This document shows positions 5,577 through 11,642 of a stretch of DNA of 12,860 nucleotides, piece by piece. Within the stretch, counting starts at the first letter, position 1. Each line of letters starts with the position of its first letter. Source of the DNA: an uncultured Zoogloea sp. (GTDB lineage: Bacteria; Pseudomonadota; Gammaproteobacteria; Burkholderiales; Rhodocyclaceae). The notes beneath the pieces are model-generated. The model was given only the letters and a program-made list of their open reading frames with translations, was not told the origin of the DNA and searched no databases. A program made the position numbers and the translations under genes. The stretch is from contig CALBTT010000022.1 of NCBI GenBank assembly GCA_937967645.1, forward strand, positions 1 through 12,860, read 5' to 3'.

Positions 5577-5791
5577 AGGTCCCAGTCCTCCATGAGTTCG
5601 ACGCGGTGTTCCTGCGCCCATTCGAGAATCAAGGCAAGGGCTCGCCGGGGCATTTCGCCCTCCATGATCTCCAAAGTCCGGATGTCGATCAGCACTTCAT
5701 GCTCCGCGTAAAGCGCATGGAAGTGCGGGGGAGCATGATCGTTCCAGAACATTTGGATCAATATCCCGTAAAACGTGCTGATAATCGGCAT
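5531..5791 (-). CDS. DUF4160 domain protein
   Basis: The product is 86 residues from the ATG at 5789-5791, with GAGGGGG upstream. A TTG at 5812 also opens the frame but lies before the ribosome-binding tract. The family is clear: MPIISTFYGILIQMFWNDHAPPHFHA (in two runs, residues 1-26), then YAEHEVLIDI, GEMPRRALALILEWAQEHR and a terminal KIRPLP. The NDH-PPHFH histidine cluster is the hallmark. Its role is unknown. It is first in a two-gene unit with DUF2442. A TATCAT at 5827-5832 (minus strand) could be a -10, but no good -35 accompanies it. Confidence 0.85.
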   Translation of the reverse strand: MPIISTFYGILIQMFWNDHAPPHFHALYAEHEVLIDIRTLEIMEGEMPRRALALILEWAQEHRVELMEDWDLCARNLQPHKIRPLP

Positions 5792-5891
5792 CCGGCGCCC
5801 CCTCGGCCACAATCGAGTCCGGTTTCATGATAACAAGCGATCGCGTCGCTCAACATACCTGCAAGCCTGCTCGGGCCTTCGGAACAGTTGT

Positions 5892-5963
5892 GTAGGGGCG
5901 GCTTCAGCCGCCCGCAGGCTGGTGCTTGATCAACGCCCGATGGGCGGCTGAAGCCGCCCCTAC
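5892..5963. repeat. REPIN copy 4 (opposite orientation)
   Basis: 72 bp with both arms canonical. Its spacer contains TTGATCAACGCCCGAT, the reverse complement of the spacer in copies 3 and 5, so this copy is inverted relative to them. It lies in the divergent gap between the DUF4160 gene and rlhA. Confidence 0.9.
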
Positions 5964-5989
5964 ATCGCCCCTACATGGCCCCTACAGGT
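5957..5989. repeat. 11-bp tandem repeat growing from the end of REPIN copy 4
   Basis: There are three consecutive 11-bp units: CCCCTACATCG, CCCCTACATGG, CCCCTACAGGT. The first overlaps the terminal CCCCTAC of the REPIN arm. A further CTACGGGG follows. Confidence 0.8.
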
Positions 5990-6005
5990 GTCTACGGGGT
6001 GGGTC

Positions 6006-6011
6006 TATAAT
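6006..6011 (+). promoter_or_regulatory. Candidate -10 box (TATAAT) for rlhA
   Basis: A perfect TATAAT lies 57 bp before the rlhA ATG, just after the REPIN-derived tandem repeat. No convincing -35 is found at 16-18 bp (TACAGG at 17), so activity would need an activator, or the match is chance. Confidence 0.4.
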
Positions 6012-6067
6012 CCAGGCCTTGCGATGTGGCCGTTCGAGCCGCACGCCCCTCCCCCGAGAGCATCACC

Positions 6068-8011
6068 ATGATCCATTCCCGTAAGCAGCTCGAACTCCTG
6101 GCCCCGGCCCGCAATGCGGACATCGGGATCGAGGCGATCAACCATGGCGCGGACGCCGTCTATATCGGCGGCCCGGCCTTTGGCGCGCGCGCCAACGCCG
6201 AGAACACCGTGGCCGATATCGAACGTCTGGCCCGACATGCGCACCGCTTTGGTGCCCGCGTGTTCGTGGCGTGCAACACCATCCTCCACGACGAGGAGGT
6301 GGACGGCGCCAGCGCGCTGATCCGCCAGCTGTACGAGGCCGGCACCGACGCGCTGATCGTGCAGGACATGGGCCTGCTCGAGCTGGACCTGCCGCCGATC
6401 CAGCTGCATGCCAGCACCCAGACCGACATCCGCCACGCCGACAAGGCGCGCTTTCTGCAGGATGTGGGCTTTTCGCAGATCGTGCTGGCGCGGGAGATGA
6501 GCCTTACCGAGATCCGCAAGGTGGCGGCGGCCACCGACTGCACGCTGGAGTTCTTTGTGCACGGCGCGCTGTGTGTGGCGTATTCGGGGCAGTGCTACAT
6601 CAGCCATGCCCACACCGGCCGCAGCGCCAACCGGGGCGAGTGCTCGCAGGCCTGCCGCCTGCCCTACGACCTGGAGGACAAGGACGGCAACCTGGTGGCG
6701 AGCAACCAGCACCTGCTGTCGATGAAGGACAACAACCAGAGCGCCAACCTGCGCGCGCTGGCCGAGGCGGGGATTTCCAGCTTCAAGATCGAAGGCCGCT
6801 ACAAGGACATGGCCTACGTGAAGAACATCACCGCCCACTACCGCCTGTTGCTGGACGAGATCATGGAGGCGAGCCCGGAGTATTCGCGCACCTCCGCCGG
6901 GCGCAGCACCTTCTCGTTCACCCCGCTGGCCGACAAGACCTTCAACCGCGGGGCGACCGATTATTTTGTGAACGGCCGCACCCACCAGGCCGACATCGGC
7001 GCCTTTGATTCGCCCAAGTTCGTGGGCGAGCCGGTGGGTAGCGTGATCCGCCTGGATGGCAAGCAGCGCCGCTATTTCGACACCACCAGCGCCGTCGAGC
7101 TGCACAACGGCGACGGCATCACCTTTTACGATCGCAAGGGCGAGCTGGTGGGGCTGCGGGTGAACCGCGCCGAGAAGATCGGCGAGGATTTCCGCGTGCA
7201 TACCGCCGAGCCGCTACCGGCCGACCTGTTTCCGGGCACGGGGCTGTTCCGCAACCGGGACCATGAGTTCGAGCGCATGCTCGAGAAGAAATCCGCCGAA
7301 CGCCGCCTGGCCGTGGACCTGCGGCTGACCGAGACCGCCGAGGGCTTTGCCCTGACCCTGACCGACGAGACCGGCGTGTCGGCCACCGCCACCCTGCCCC
7401 ACGCCAAAGAGCCGGCCAAGGACACCGAGCGGGCCCTGGCCGGGCTCAAGGACAGCCTGGGCAAGCTGGGCGCGACGATCTTCAGCGCCCGGGAGATCAC
7501 CCTGGACCTGAGCGCTGCCTGGTTCCTGCCCGCCGGAGCGGTGAATGCCTTGCGCCGCGATGCCGTTGAGGCCCTGGAGGCCGCCCGCCTGGCCGCCCTG
7601 CCCCCGCTGCCGCGCCGGGCCGCGGTGGAGCCGCCGGTGCCGTATCCGCAGACCGAGCTGAGCTACCTGGCCAATGTGCTCAACCAGAAGGCACGGGATT
7701 TCTACCACCGCCATGGGGTTGAGCTGATCGAGGCGGCCTACGAGGCCAACGAGCACACCGACGACGCCTCGCTGATGATCACCAAGCATTGCCTGCGCTA
7801 CAGCTTCAACCTGTGCCCCAAGGAGGTGAAGGGCATTCGCCCCGATCCGATGACCCTGATCAACGGCAAGGAAAAGCTCACCCTGCGCTTCGACTGCAAG
7901 CGCTGCGAAATGCATGTGGTCGGCCGCATCCGCCAGTCGGTGCTGGACACGCCGGCGGTGCCGGTGAAGTTCCACGCCAAGGTGCCGGACGGTTTCCACG
8001 CGCCTCACTGA
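6068..8011 (+). CDS. rlhA: RlhA, U32-family protein for 23S rRNA C2501 hydroxylation
   Basis: The product is 647 residues, close to E. coli RlhA (YdcP, about 650), which it resembles along its length. It opens KQLELLAPARNADIGIEAINHGADAVYIGG (in two runs), the U32 peptidase-like barrel start. FFVHGALCVAYSGQC and NRGECSQACR supply Cys169, 176, 192 and 196, a spacing like the [4Fe-4S]-binding U32 proteins UbiU/UbiV. FKIEGRYKDM-YVKNITAHYR follows. A C-terminal DUF3656-type region ends with CLRYSFNLCP and RFDCKRCEMHV. The protein is known to make 5-hydroxycytidine at 2501 of 23S rRNA with prephenate-dependent chemistry. The older 'protease' label is misleading. The start is the ATG at 6068; the GTG at 6026 lies too close to the predicted promoter. 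The DUF of unknown function downstream begins 32 bp after the stop. Confidence 0.93.
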   Translation: MIHSRKQLELLAPARNADIGIEAINHGADAVYIGGPAFGARANAENTVADIERLARHAHRFGARVFVACNTILHDEEVDGASALIRQLYEAGTDALIVQDMGLLELDLPPIQLHASTQTDIRHADKARFLQDVGFSQIVLAREMSLTEIRKVAAATDCTLEFFVHGALCVAYSGQCYISHAHTGRSANRGECSQACRLPYDLEDKDGNLVASNQHLLSMKDNNQSANLRALAEAGISSFKIEGRYKDMAYVKNITAHYRLLLDEIMEASPEYSRTSAGRSTFSFTPLADKTFNRGATDYFVNGRTHQADIGAFDSPKFVGEPVGSVIRLDGKQRRYFDTTSAVELHNGDGITFYDRKGELVGLRVNRAEKIGEDFRVHTAEPLPADLFPGTGLFRNRDHEFERMLEKKSAERRLAVDLRLTETAEGFALTLTDETGVSATATLPHAKEPAKDTERALAGLKDSLGKLGATIFSAREITLDLSAAWFLPAGAVNALRRDAVEALEAARLAALPPLPRRAAVEPPVPYPQTELSYLANVLNQKARDFYHRHGVELIEAAYEANEHTDDASLMITKHCLRYSFNLCPKEVKGIRPDPMTLINGKEKLTLRFDCKRCEMHVVGRIRQSVLDTPAVPVKFHAKVPDGFHAPH

Positions 8012-8042
8012 CCCGCTCTCACGCCCCCACACCACCACTCGC

Positions 8043-8705
8043 ATGAAAATCGCCATCGCAATCGTCCTCCTGCTCGTCGCCATCCTGGTCGGGCCGGTGG
8101 TCTGGCAGTTTGCCCACTTCGACCCCAAGGCCGTGCCGAGCACCGGGCTGCCCTGGCAGATCGAGGTGCTGCCGGGGGGCGAGACCAAGGTCTTCGACCT
8201 GACCCCGGGGCACAGCACGCTGGCCGAGGCCCGCGCCCGCTTTGGCGCCGAGATGCAGCTGGCCATCGTGGCCGAGCCCAACGAGGCGGGCAATGTGGAG
8301 GGCTATTACGAGCAAGCCACCGCCGGCTTCGTGGCGGGCAAGCTGATCGTCACCGCCGACCTGCCCAAGGACGTGATCGAGGGCATGCGCGAGCGCGCCC
8401 CCAAGACGGAATACATGCAGAGCACGACCCGCAAGGCGACCCTGGCCGAGGCGGACAAGGCCGCCGCCCTGGCCGCCCCGATCCGCGCCATGGCCTTCAT
8501 CCCCAGCGCCCAGCTGGATGAGGCGGTGATCCTCGAGCGCTTCGGCCAGCCCTCCGAACGCATCCGCGTGAATGACCACGTGGAGCACCTGCTCTACCCG
8601 GCCAAGGGCCTCGATGTGGTGCTCGACACCAAGGGCAAGGAGCTCCTGCAGTACGTCGCCCCGGCCCGCTTCGAGGCGCTCCGCGCCCCGCTGAAAAAGA
8701 TGTAG
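8043..8705 (+). CDS. Conserved-looking hypothetical protein with N-terminal membrane anchor
   Basis: The product is 220 residues. Residues 4-23 (IAIAIVLLLVAILVGPVVW) are a single hydrophobic helix without a clear cleavage site, so it is probably anchored in the inner membrane with the remainder in the periplasm. The soluble part has recurring short motifs: GHSTLAEARARFG near 57-70 and LDEAVILERFGQPSERI near 160-176 look like two SmpA/OmlA-like 'helix then RFG' units that often read a substrate tail. The end (HLLYPAKGLDVVLDTKGKELLQYV) supports that a small domain closes the protein. I do not recognise the family with certainty. It follows rlhA by 31 bp on the same strand and may be co-transcribed. 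The TAG stop is inside a GTAGGGGC that duplicates the start of REPIN copy 5. Confidence 0.75.
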   Translation: MKIAIAIVLLLVAILVGPVVWQFAHFDPKAVPSTGLPWQIEVLPGGETKVFDLTPGHSTLAEARARFGAEMQLAIVAEPNEAGNVEGYYEQATAGFVAGKLIVTADLPKDVIEGMRERAPKTEYMQSTTRKATLAEADKAAALAAPIRAMAFIPSAQLDEAVILERFGQPSERIRVNDHVEHLLYPAKGLDVVLDTKGKELLQYVAPARFEALRAPLKKM

Positions 8706-8711
8706 GGGCGT

Positions 8712-8778
8712 GTAGGGGCGGCTTCAGCCGCCCATCATGCGTTGATCAAGCCCCGCGGGCGGCTGAAGCCGCCCCTAC
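8712..8778. repeat. REPIN copy 5
   Basis: 67 bp with canonical arms and spacer ATCATGCGTTGATCAAGCCC, related to copy 3. A partial extra left end (GTAGGGGC at 8702-8709) precedes it and provides the stop codon of the upstream gene. Confidence 0.92.
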
Positions 8779-8810
8779 AGGCCCCTACAGGCCCCTACAG
8801 GCCCCTACAG
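8771..8810. repeat. 10-bp tandem repeat, four perfect copies
   Basis: GCCCCTACAG is repeated exactly four times head to tail. The first unit is the end of REPIN copy 5, so the array appears to have grown from it. It ends 14 bp before the start codon of the four-cysteine protein and could vary the spacing of that gene's leader. Confidence 0.95.
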
Positions 8811-8824
8811 GGTTATCTGCATTC

Positions 8825-9109
8825 ATGGCTAGCCAGTCCGTTGACCGCCGTCGCTGCCTCAGTTGCAACCGCTGGGGTGGCGCGCGCGCGCCGGGGGCGG
8901 AGCCGGGCACGGTGGAGTATGACGAGGACAATGACCGCGGGCCGTGCCAGGAGGGGCCGTGGCATGGCAGCAGCCGGCGCGGGCCGCGCAATGCCTGTGG
9001 CCAGTGGCTGATGTGGGTGGCGCTGGCCCCGGTGGCCGACACATCTGGCGCTGCGGCGCCGGGCGCCGTATCCTCCGGGCCCGCCCCGTCCGAATCGCCG
9101 AATCCATGA
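8825..9109 (+). CDS. Small four-cysteine protein, possible zinc ribbon
   Basis: The product is 94 residues. C11-LS-C14 forms a CxxC knuckle; Cys41 (RGPCQEGPWHGS) and Cys58 (RGPRNACGQWLMW) complete a plausible four-cysteine metal site. W/G/P-rich segments between them (GPW, RGPRNACGQW) look conserved rather than random. The C-terminal 30 residues are Ala/Pro/Ser-rich and probably disordered. There is no signal peptide. Its stop overlaps the thioredoxin-like start as ATGA (9106-9109), so the two are probably translationally coupled. Function unknown; I recall similar uncharacterised small proteins but no name. Its ribosome-binding site is weak (AGGG, spacing about 12) and lies at the end of the 10-bp tandem array. 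Confidence 0.65.
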   Translation: MASQSVDRRRCLSCNRWGGARAPGAEPGTVEYDEDNDRGPCQEGPWHGSSRRGPRNACGQWLMWVALAPVADTSGAAAPGAVSSGPAPSESPNP

Positions 9110-9504
9110 GCCTGCCGTCCGAGAGCCCGCAATCCGAATTCCTGGTGGCCTGCCTGTGCGCCGCCTGGTGCGGCACCTGCCGCGACTACCAGGCGGGTTT
9201 CGAGGCGATGGCGGCGCGCTTCCCCGGCGCCCGCTTCCTGTGGGTGGATGTGGAAGACGATGCGGAGCTGGTGGACGACTACGACGTGGAGAACTTTCCC
9301 ACGGTGCTGATCCAGCGTGATGACAGCGTGCTGTTCTTCGGGACGATGCTGCCTCATCATGAGCTGCTGCAACGGACCCTGGAGAGTTTCCAGGCCCAGT
9401 CTCCGGATGAGAGCCGGCGCTACGCCGTGTCCGATCCGGAGCGCCGGCGCTGGCAGGATGACTACAACCTGGCGCGCGCCCTGGCGAAGCGCCCGCAAGA
9501 ATAA
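9106..9504 (+). CDS. Cytosolic thioredoxin-like protein (WCGTC active site)
   Basis: The product is 132 residues. The thioredoxin fold is recognisable: strand FLVACLCAAW, active site W21-C22-G-T-C25, FLWVDVEDD, then the cis-proline motif ENFPTVLIQ, and a final strand SVLFFGTML. Residues 104-132 are a charged helical extension absent from classical thioredoxins (about 105-108 residues). Two further cysteines (16 and 18) precede the active site. There is no signal peptide, so it acts in the cytoplasm, probably as a disulfide reductase. Its start overlaps the stop of the four-cysteine protein (ATGA). One possibility is that it keeps that protein's cysteines reduced, but this is inference. The HIT gene follows after 23 bp. 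Confidence 0.85.
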   Translation: MSLPSESPQSEFLVACLCAAWCGTCRDYQAGFEAMAARFPGARFLWVDVEDDAELVDDYDVENFPTVLIQRDDSVLFFGTMLPHHELLQRTLESFQAQSPDESRRYAVSDPERRRWQDDYNLARALAKRPQE

Positions 9505-9527
9505 CGACCCACCAATCGGAGACACCT

Positions 9528-9938
9528 ATGGATGACTGCGTTTTCTGCCGCATCGTGCGCGGCGAGCTGCCCGCCTCGAAGATCTATGAGGATGAGCACA
9601 CGCTGGCCTTTATGAACATCGTGGCAGCCCATCCGGGCCATGCGCTGGTGATCGCCAAGCCCCACGTGGAGAACCTCTACGGCCTGGACGACACCCTGGC
9701 GGCGGCGGTCTTCCAGGCCACCACCCGGGTGGCCCGGGCGGTCAAGGAGGTCACCGGCTGCGATGGCACCACGATCTTCCAGGCCAACGAGGTGGCCGGC
9801 GGGCAGACGGTCTTCCATTTCCACCTGCACGTGCTGCCGCGCTTCACCGACGACAAGCTGCTGCCCTTCTGGCCGGCCAGCGCGCCGCCCCGCGAAGCCC
9901 TCGACGAGATGGCCGCCCGCCTGCGCGCGGCGCTCTGA
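9528..9938 (+). CDS. HIT-family nucleotide hydrolase/transferase
   Basis: The product is 136 residues. It opens CVFCRIVRGELPASKIYED, the usual HIT/HINT start with a CxxC. ANEVAGGQTVFHFHLHVLPR contains the histidine triad H97-F-H99-L-H101 and the conserved upstream N-xx-GQ-V. The length is typical. HIT proteins hydrolyse nucleoside phosphoramidates, dinucleotides or related AMP conjugates in the cytoplasm; the substrate cannot be told here. GGAG lies six to seven bases before the ATG. It probably shares a transcript with the thioredoxin-like gene. Confidence 0.92.
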   Translation: MDDCVFCRIVRGELPASKIYEDEHTLAFMNIVAAHPGHALVIAKPHVENLYGLDDTLAAAVFQATTRVARAVKEVTGCDGTTIFQANEVAGGQTVFHFHLHVLPRFTDDKLLPFWPASAPPREALDEMAARLRAAL

Positions 9939-9970
9939 CGCCCCACGCCTCCGCGTAATACGGTATGCCG

Positions 9971-9996
9971 CGCCCGCCCCTTCATTCGGGCGGGCG
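9971..9996 (+). terminator. GC-rich hairpin after the HIT gene, possible transcription end
   Basis: CGCCCGCCC (9971-9979) and GGGCGGGCG (9988-9996) form a perfect 9-bp stem with an 8-base loop, 33 bp after the HIT stop. No T-tract follows, so it would be a weak or factor-aided terminator, or an RNA-stabilising structure. Confidence 0.4.
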
Positions 9997-10053
9997 TAGT
10001 CCGTTAAGCCTTTCCTGACGACGCTTTTCGGGGCCGCCACGGCCCGCGCTCCC

Positions 10054-11574
10054 ATGCAGACTCCCTACCTGAGCCAAGAGGCGCCCTTTGCCATCCTGCT
10101 GATGCTGGCGGGCGCGGCCCTGATCTTCGGCCCCCTGCGCGCCTGGCGCCGCTCGCTGGTGAACACCGGGGTGTTCTTCGTCGTGTGCCTGGCCGGCGAT
10201 CTGCTGGCCGGCCTGCTGAATGGCCAGCTGCAGCCTGCCGCGCTGCGCTGGCTGCGCGAAATGGCGGTGTTCGGCGAGGGGCTGGCGGTGATCCGCTACC
10301 TGGGCCTGGCGCTGTTCAACGTGGTCACGCCGCGGATGCGGATCCATATCTCGGGCATCCTCGCCGACATCCTGGTGATTGTCGGTTACGTGGCCTGGGC
10401 CTTCCTGCGGCTGAACCTGGCGGGGATGCAGTTCTCCCACCTGTTCGCCACCTCCGCCGTGCTGACGGCGGTAGTGGCGATCTCGATGCAGGACACCCTG
10501 GGCAACCTGCTCGGCGGGCTGGCGCTGCAGATGGACAACTCGCTGGAGATCGGCGACTGGATCCAGATGGGCGACGTGGCGGGCCGGGTGAGCGACATCC
10601 AGTGGCGCTACACCGCCATCGTGACCCGCAGCGGAGAGCGGGTGGTGATCCCCAACAGCCACCTGATGAAGAACCGCTACTCGGTGATCTGCAACAAGCG
10701 CCAGTCGGTGCCGCTGCAGCGGCGGGCGATCGGCTTCAACGTGGATCTGTCGGTGCCGCCTTCGCGGGTCACCAACGCCGTGCTGCAGGACGTGCTGACG
10801 GCACGCATCCCCAACCTCAGCCTGACTCCGCCGCCCCAGTGCCTGCTGATGGATTTCGGGCCGGGCTTTGCGCGCTACCAGCTGCGCTACTGGCTGATGG
10901 ACCCGGGCCCCGATGAGCTGACCGATTCCGACGTGCGCCACCACCTGCTGGCGGCGCTGCAGCGGGAGGGGATCCGCCTGGCGGTGAGCGACCAGACCAT
11001 CCACCTGGTGCAGGAGGGCGAGGCCCACCGCGAGGAGGTGCGGGCCCGTGAGCTGAACCGCCGCCTGCAGGCCATCTCGCGGATCGACCTGTTCTCCCGC
11101 CTGTCGGAAGGCGAGCAGCTGGAGCTGGCCGGCCGGCTGGCGAATGCGCCCTTCGCCGAGGGCGACGTGATCACCCGCCAGGGATCGATCGCCCACTGGC
11201 TGTACATCATCGTCAGCGGCGAGGCCGAGGCCTGGTGGCAGCCGCCCGACGGCAGCCCGCAGCGCCTGCTGGAGCGGCGCGGCCCGGGCAGCGTGTTCGG
11301 CGAGCTGGGCCTGATGACCGGCGCGCCCCGCCGCGCCACCGTGATTGCGGTGTCGGATGTGGAGGCCTACCGCCTCGACAAGGCGGGTTTTGAGCACATC
11401 ATTCGCGCCCGCCCCGAGATTGCAGAGGGCGTTACCGGTATCCTGCAGCAGCGCATGGCCCATTTCCAGGCGCTGGAGCAGGGCCATGCCGATGGCCAGC
11501 CCTCGGGCAGCAACAGCCCGCCCTCCGACGTCGCCGCCCTTGGGCGCAAGATCCGCGAGTTTTTCGGGCTGTAG
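10054..11574 (+). CDS. MscS-like mechanosensitive channel with C-terminal cyclic-nucleotide-binding domain
   Basis: The product is 506 residues. There are about five membrane helices (10-30, 34-55, 72-91, 101-124, 128-158); the last, followed by SMQDTLGNLLGGLALQ, is the MscS pore-lining helix. The MscS beta domain follows (LEIGDWIQMGDVAGRVSDI, then ERVVIPNSHLM, to about 208), then the alpha/beta domain to about 320. From about 365 there is a cyclic-nucleotide-binding domain: VFGELGLMTGAPRRATV (414-430) is the phosphate-binding cassette with Arg427. This fusion is known as the bCNG subgroup of MscS proteins, reported to gate with cyclic nucleotide more than tension. The cassette has Gly419 where Ala is usual. 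The tail is Ser/Gly/Pro-rich before a final KIREFFGL. It is an inner-membrane channel whose physiological ligand is unproven. Confidence 0.9.
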   Translation: MQTPYLSQEAPFAILLMLAGAALIFGPLRAWRRSLVNTGVFFVVCLAGDLLAGLLNGQLQPAALRWLREMAVFGEGLAVIRYLGLALFNVVTPRMRIHISGILADILVIVGYVAWAFLRLNLAGMQFSHLFATSAVLTAVVAISMQDTLGNLLGGLALQMDNSLEIGDWIQMGDVAGRVSDIQWRYTAIVTRSGERVVIPNSHLMKNRYSVICNKRQSVPLQRRAIGFNVDLSVPPSRVTNAVLQDVLTARIPNLSLTPPPQCLLMDFGPGFARYQLRYWLMDPGPDELTDSDVRHHLLAALQREGIRLAVSDQTIHLVQEGEAHREEVRARELNRRLQAISRIDLFSRLSEGEQLELAGRLANAPFAEGDVITRQGSIAHWLYIIVSGEAEAWWQPPDGSPQRLLERRGPGSVFGELGLMTGAPRRATVIAVSDVEAYRLDKAGFEHIIRARPEIAEGVTGILQQRMAHFQALEQGHADGQPSGSNSPPSDVAALGRKIREFFGL

Positions 11575-11642
11575 GCCCGGCGCCGCAGCCCCGCACTTCA
11601 GCCACATTTCACCCGCAGTTCAGATCAGAAAGCCGAGCTTCC

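Noticed and set aside
4276..5963. CRISPR-like array of regularly repeated palindromes
   Set aside because: The units are inverted pairs at irregular distances with genes between them, similar spacers and no cas genes; they fit REPINs instead.
6005..8293. Two long minus-strand frames opposite rlhA and the following gene
   Set aside because: They are shadows of well-supported plus-strand genes, with no family motif and no ribosome-binding logic.
8785..9553. Two overlapping 246-codon minus-strand frames
   Set aside because: They cover the four-cysteine and thioredoxin-like genes and a satellite repeat; their Arg/Pro/Ala/His-rich composition indicates shadows.
9982..11607. 541-codon minus-strand frame opposite the channel gene
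   Set aside because: It is longer than the real gene but composed of His/Gln/Ala/Arg low-complexity sequence; the plus strand carries unmistakable MscS and cyclic-nucleotide-binding motifs.
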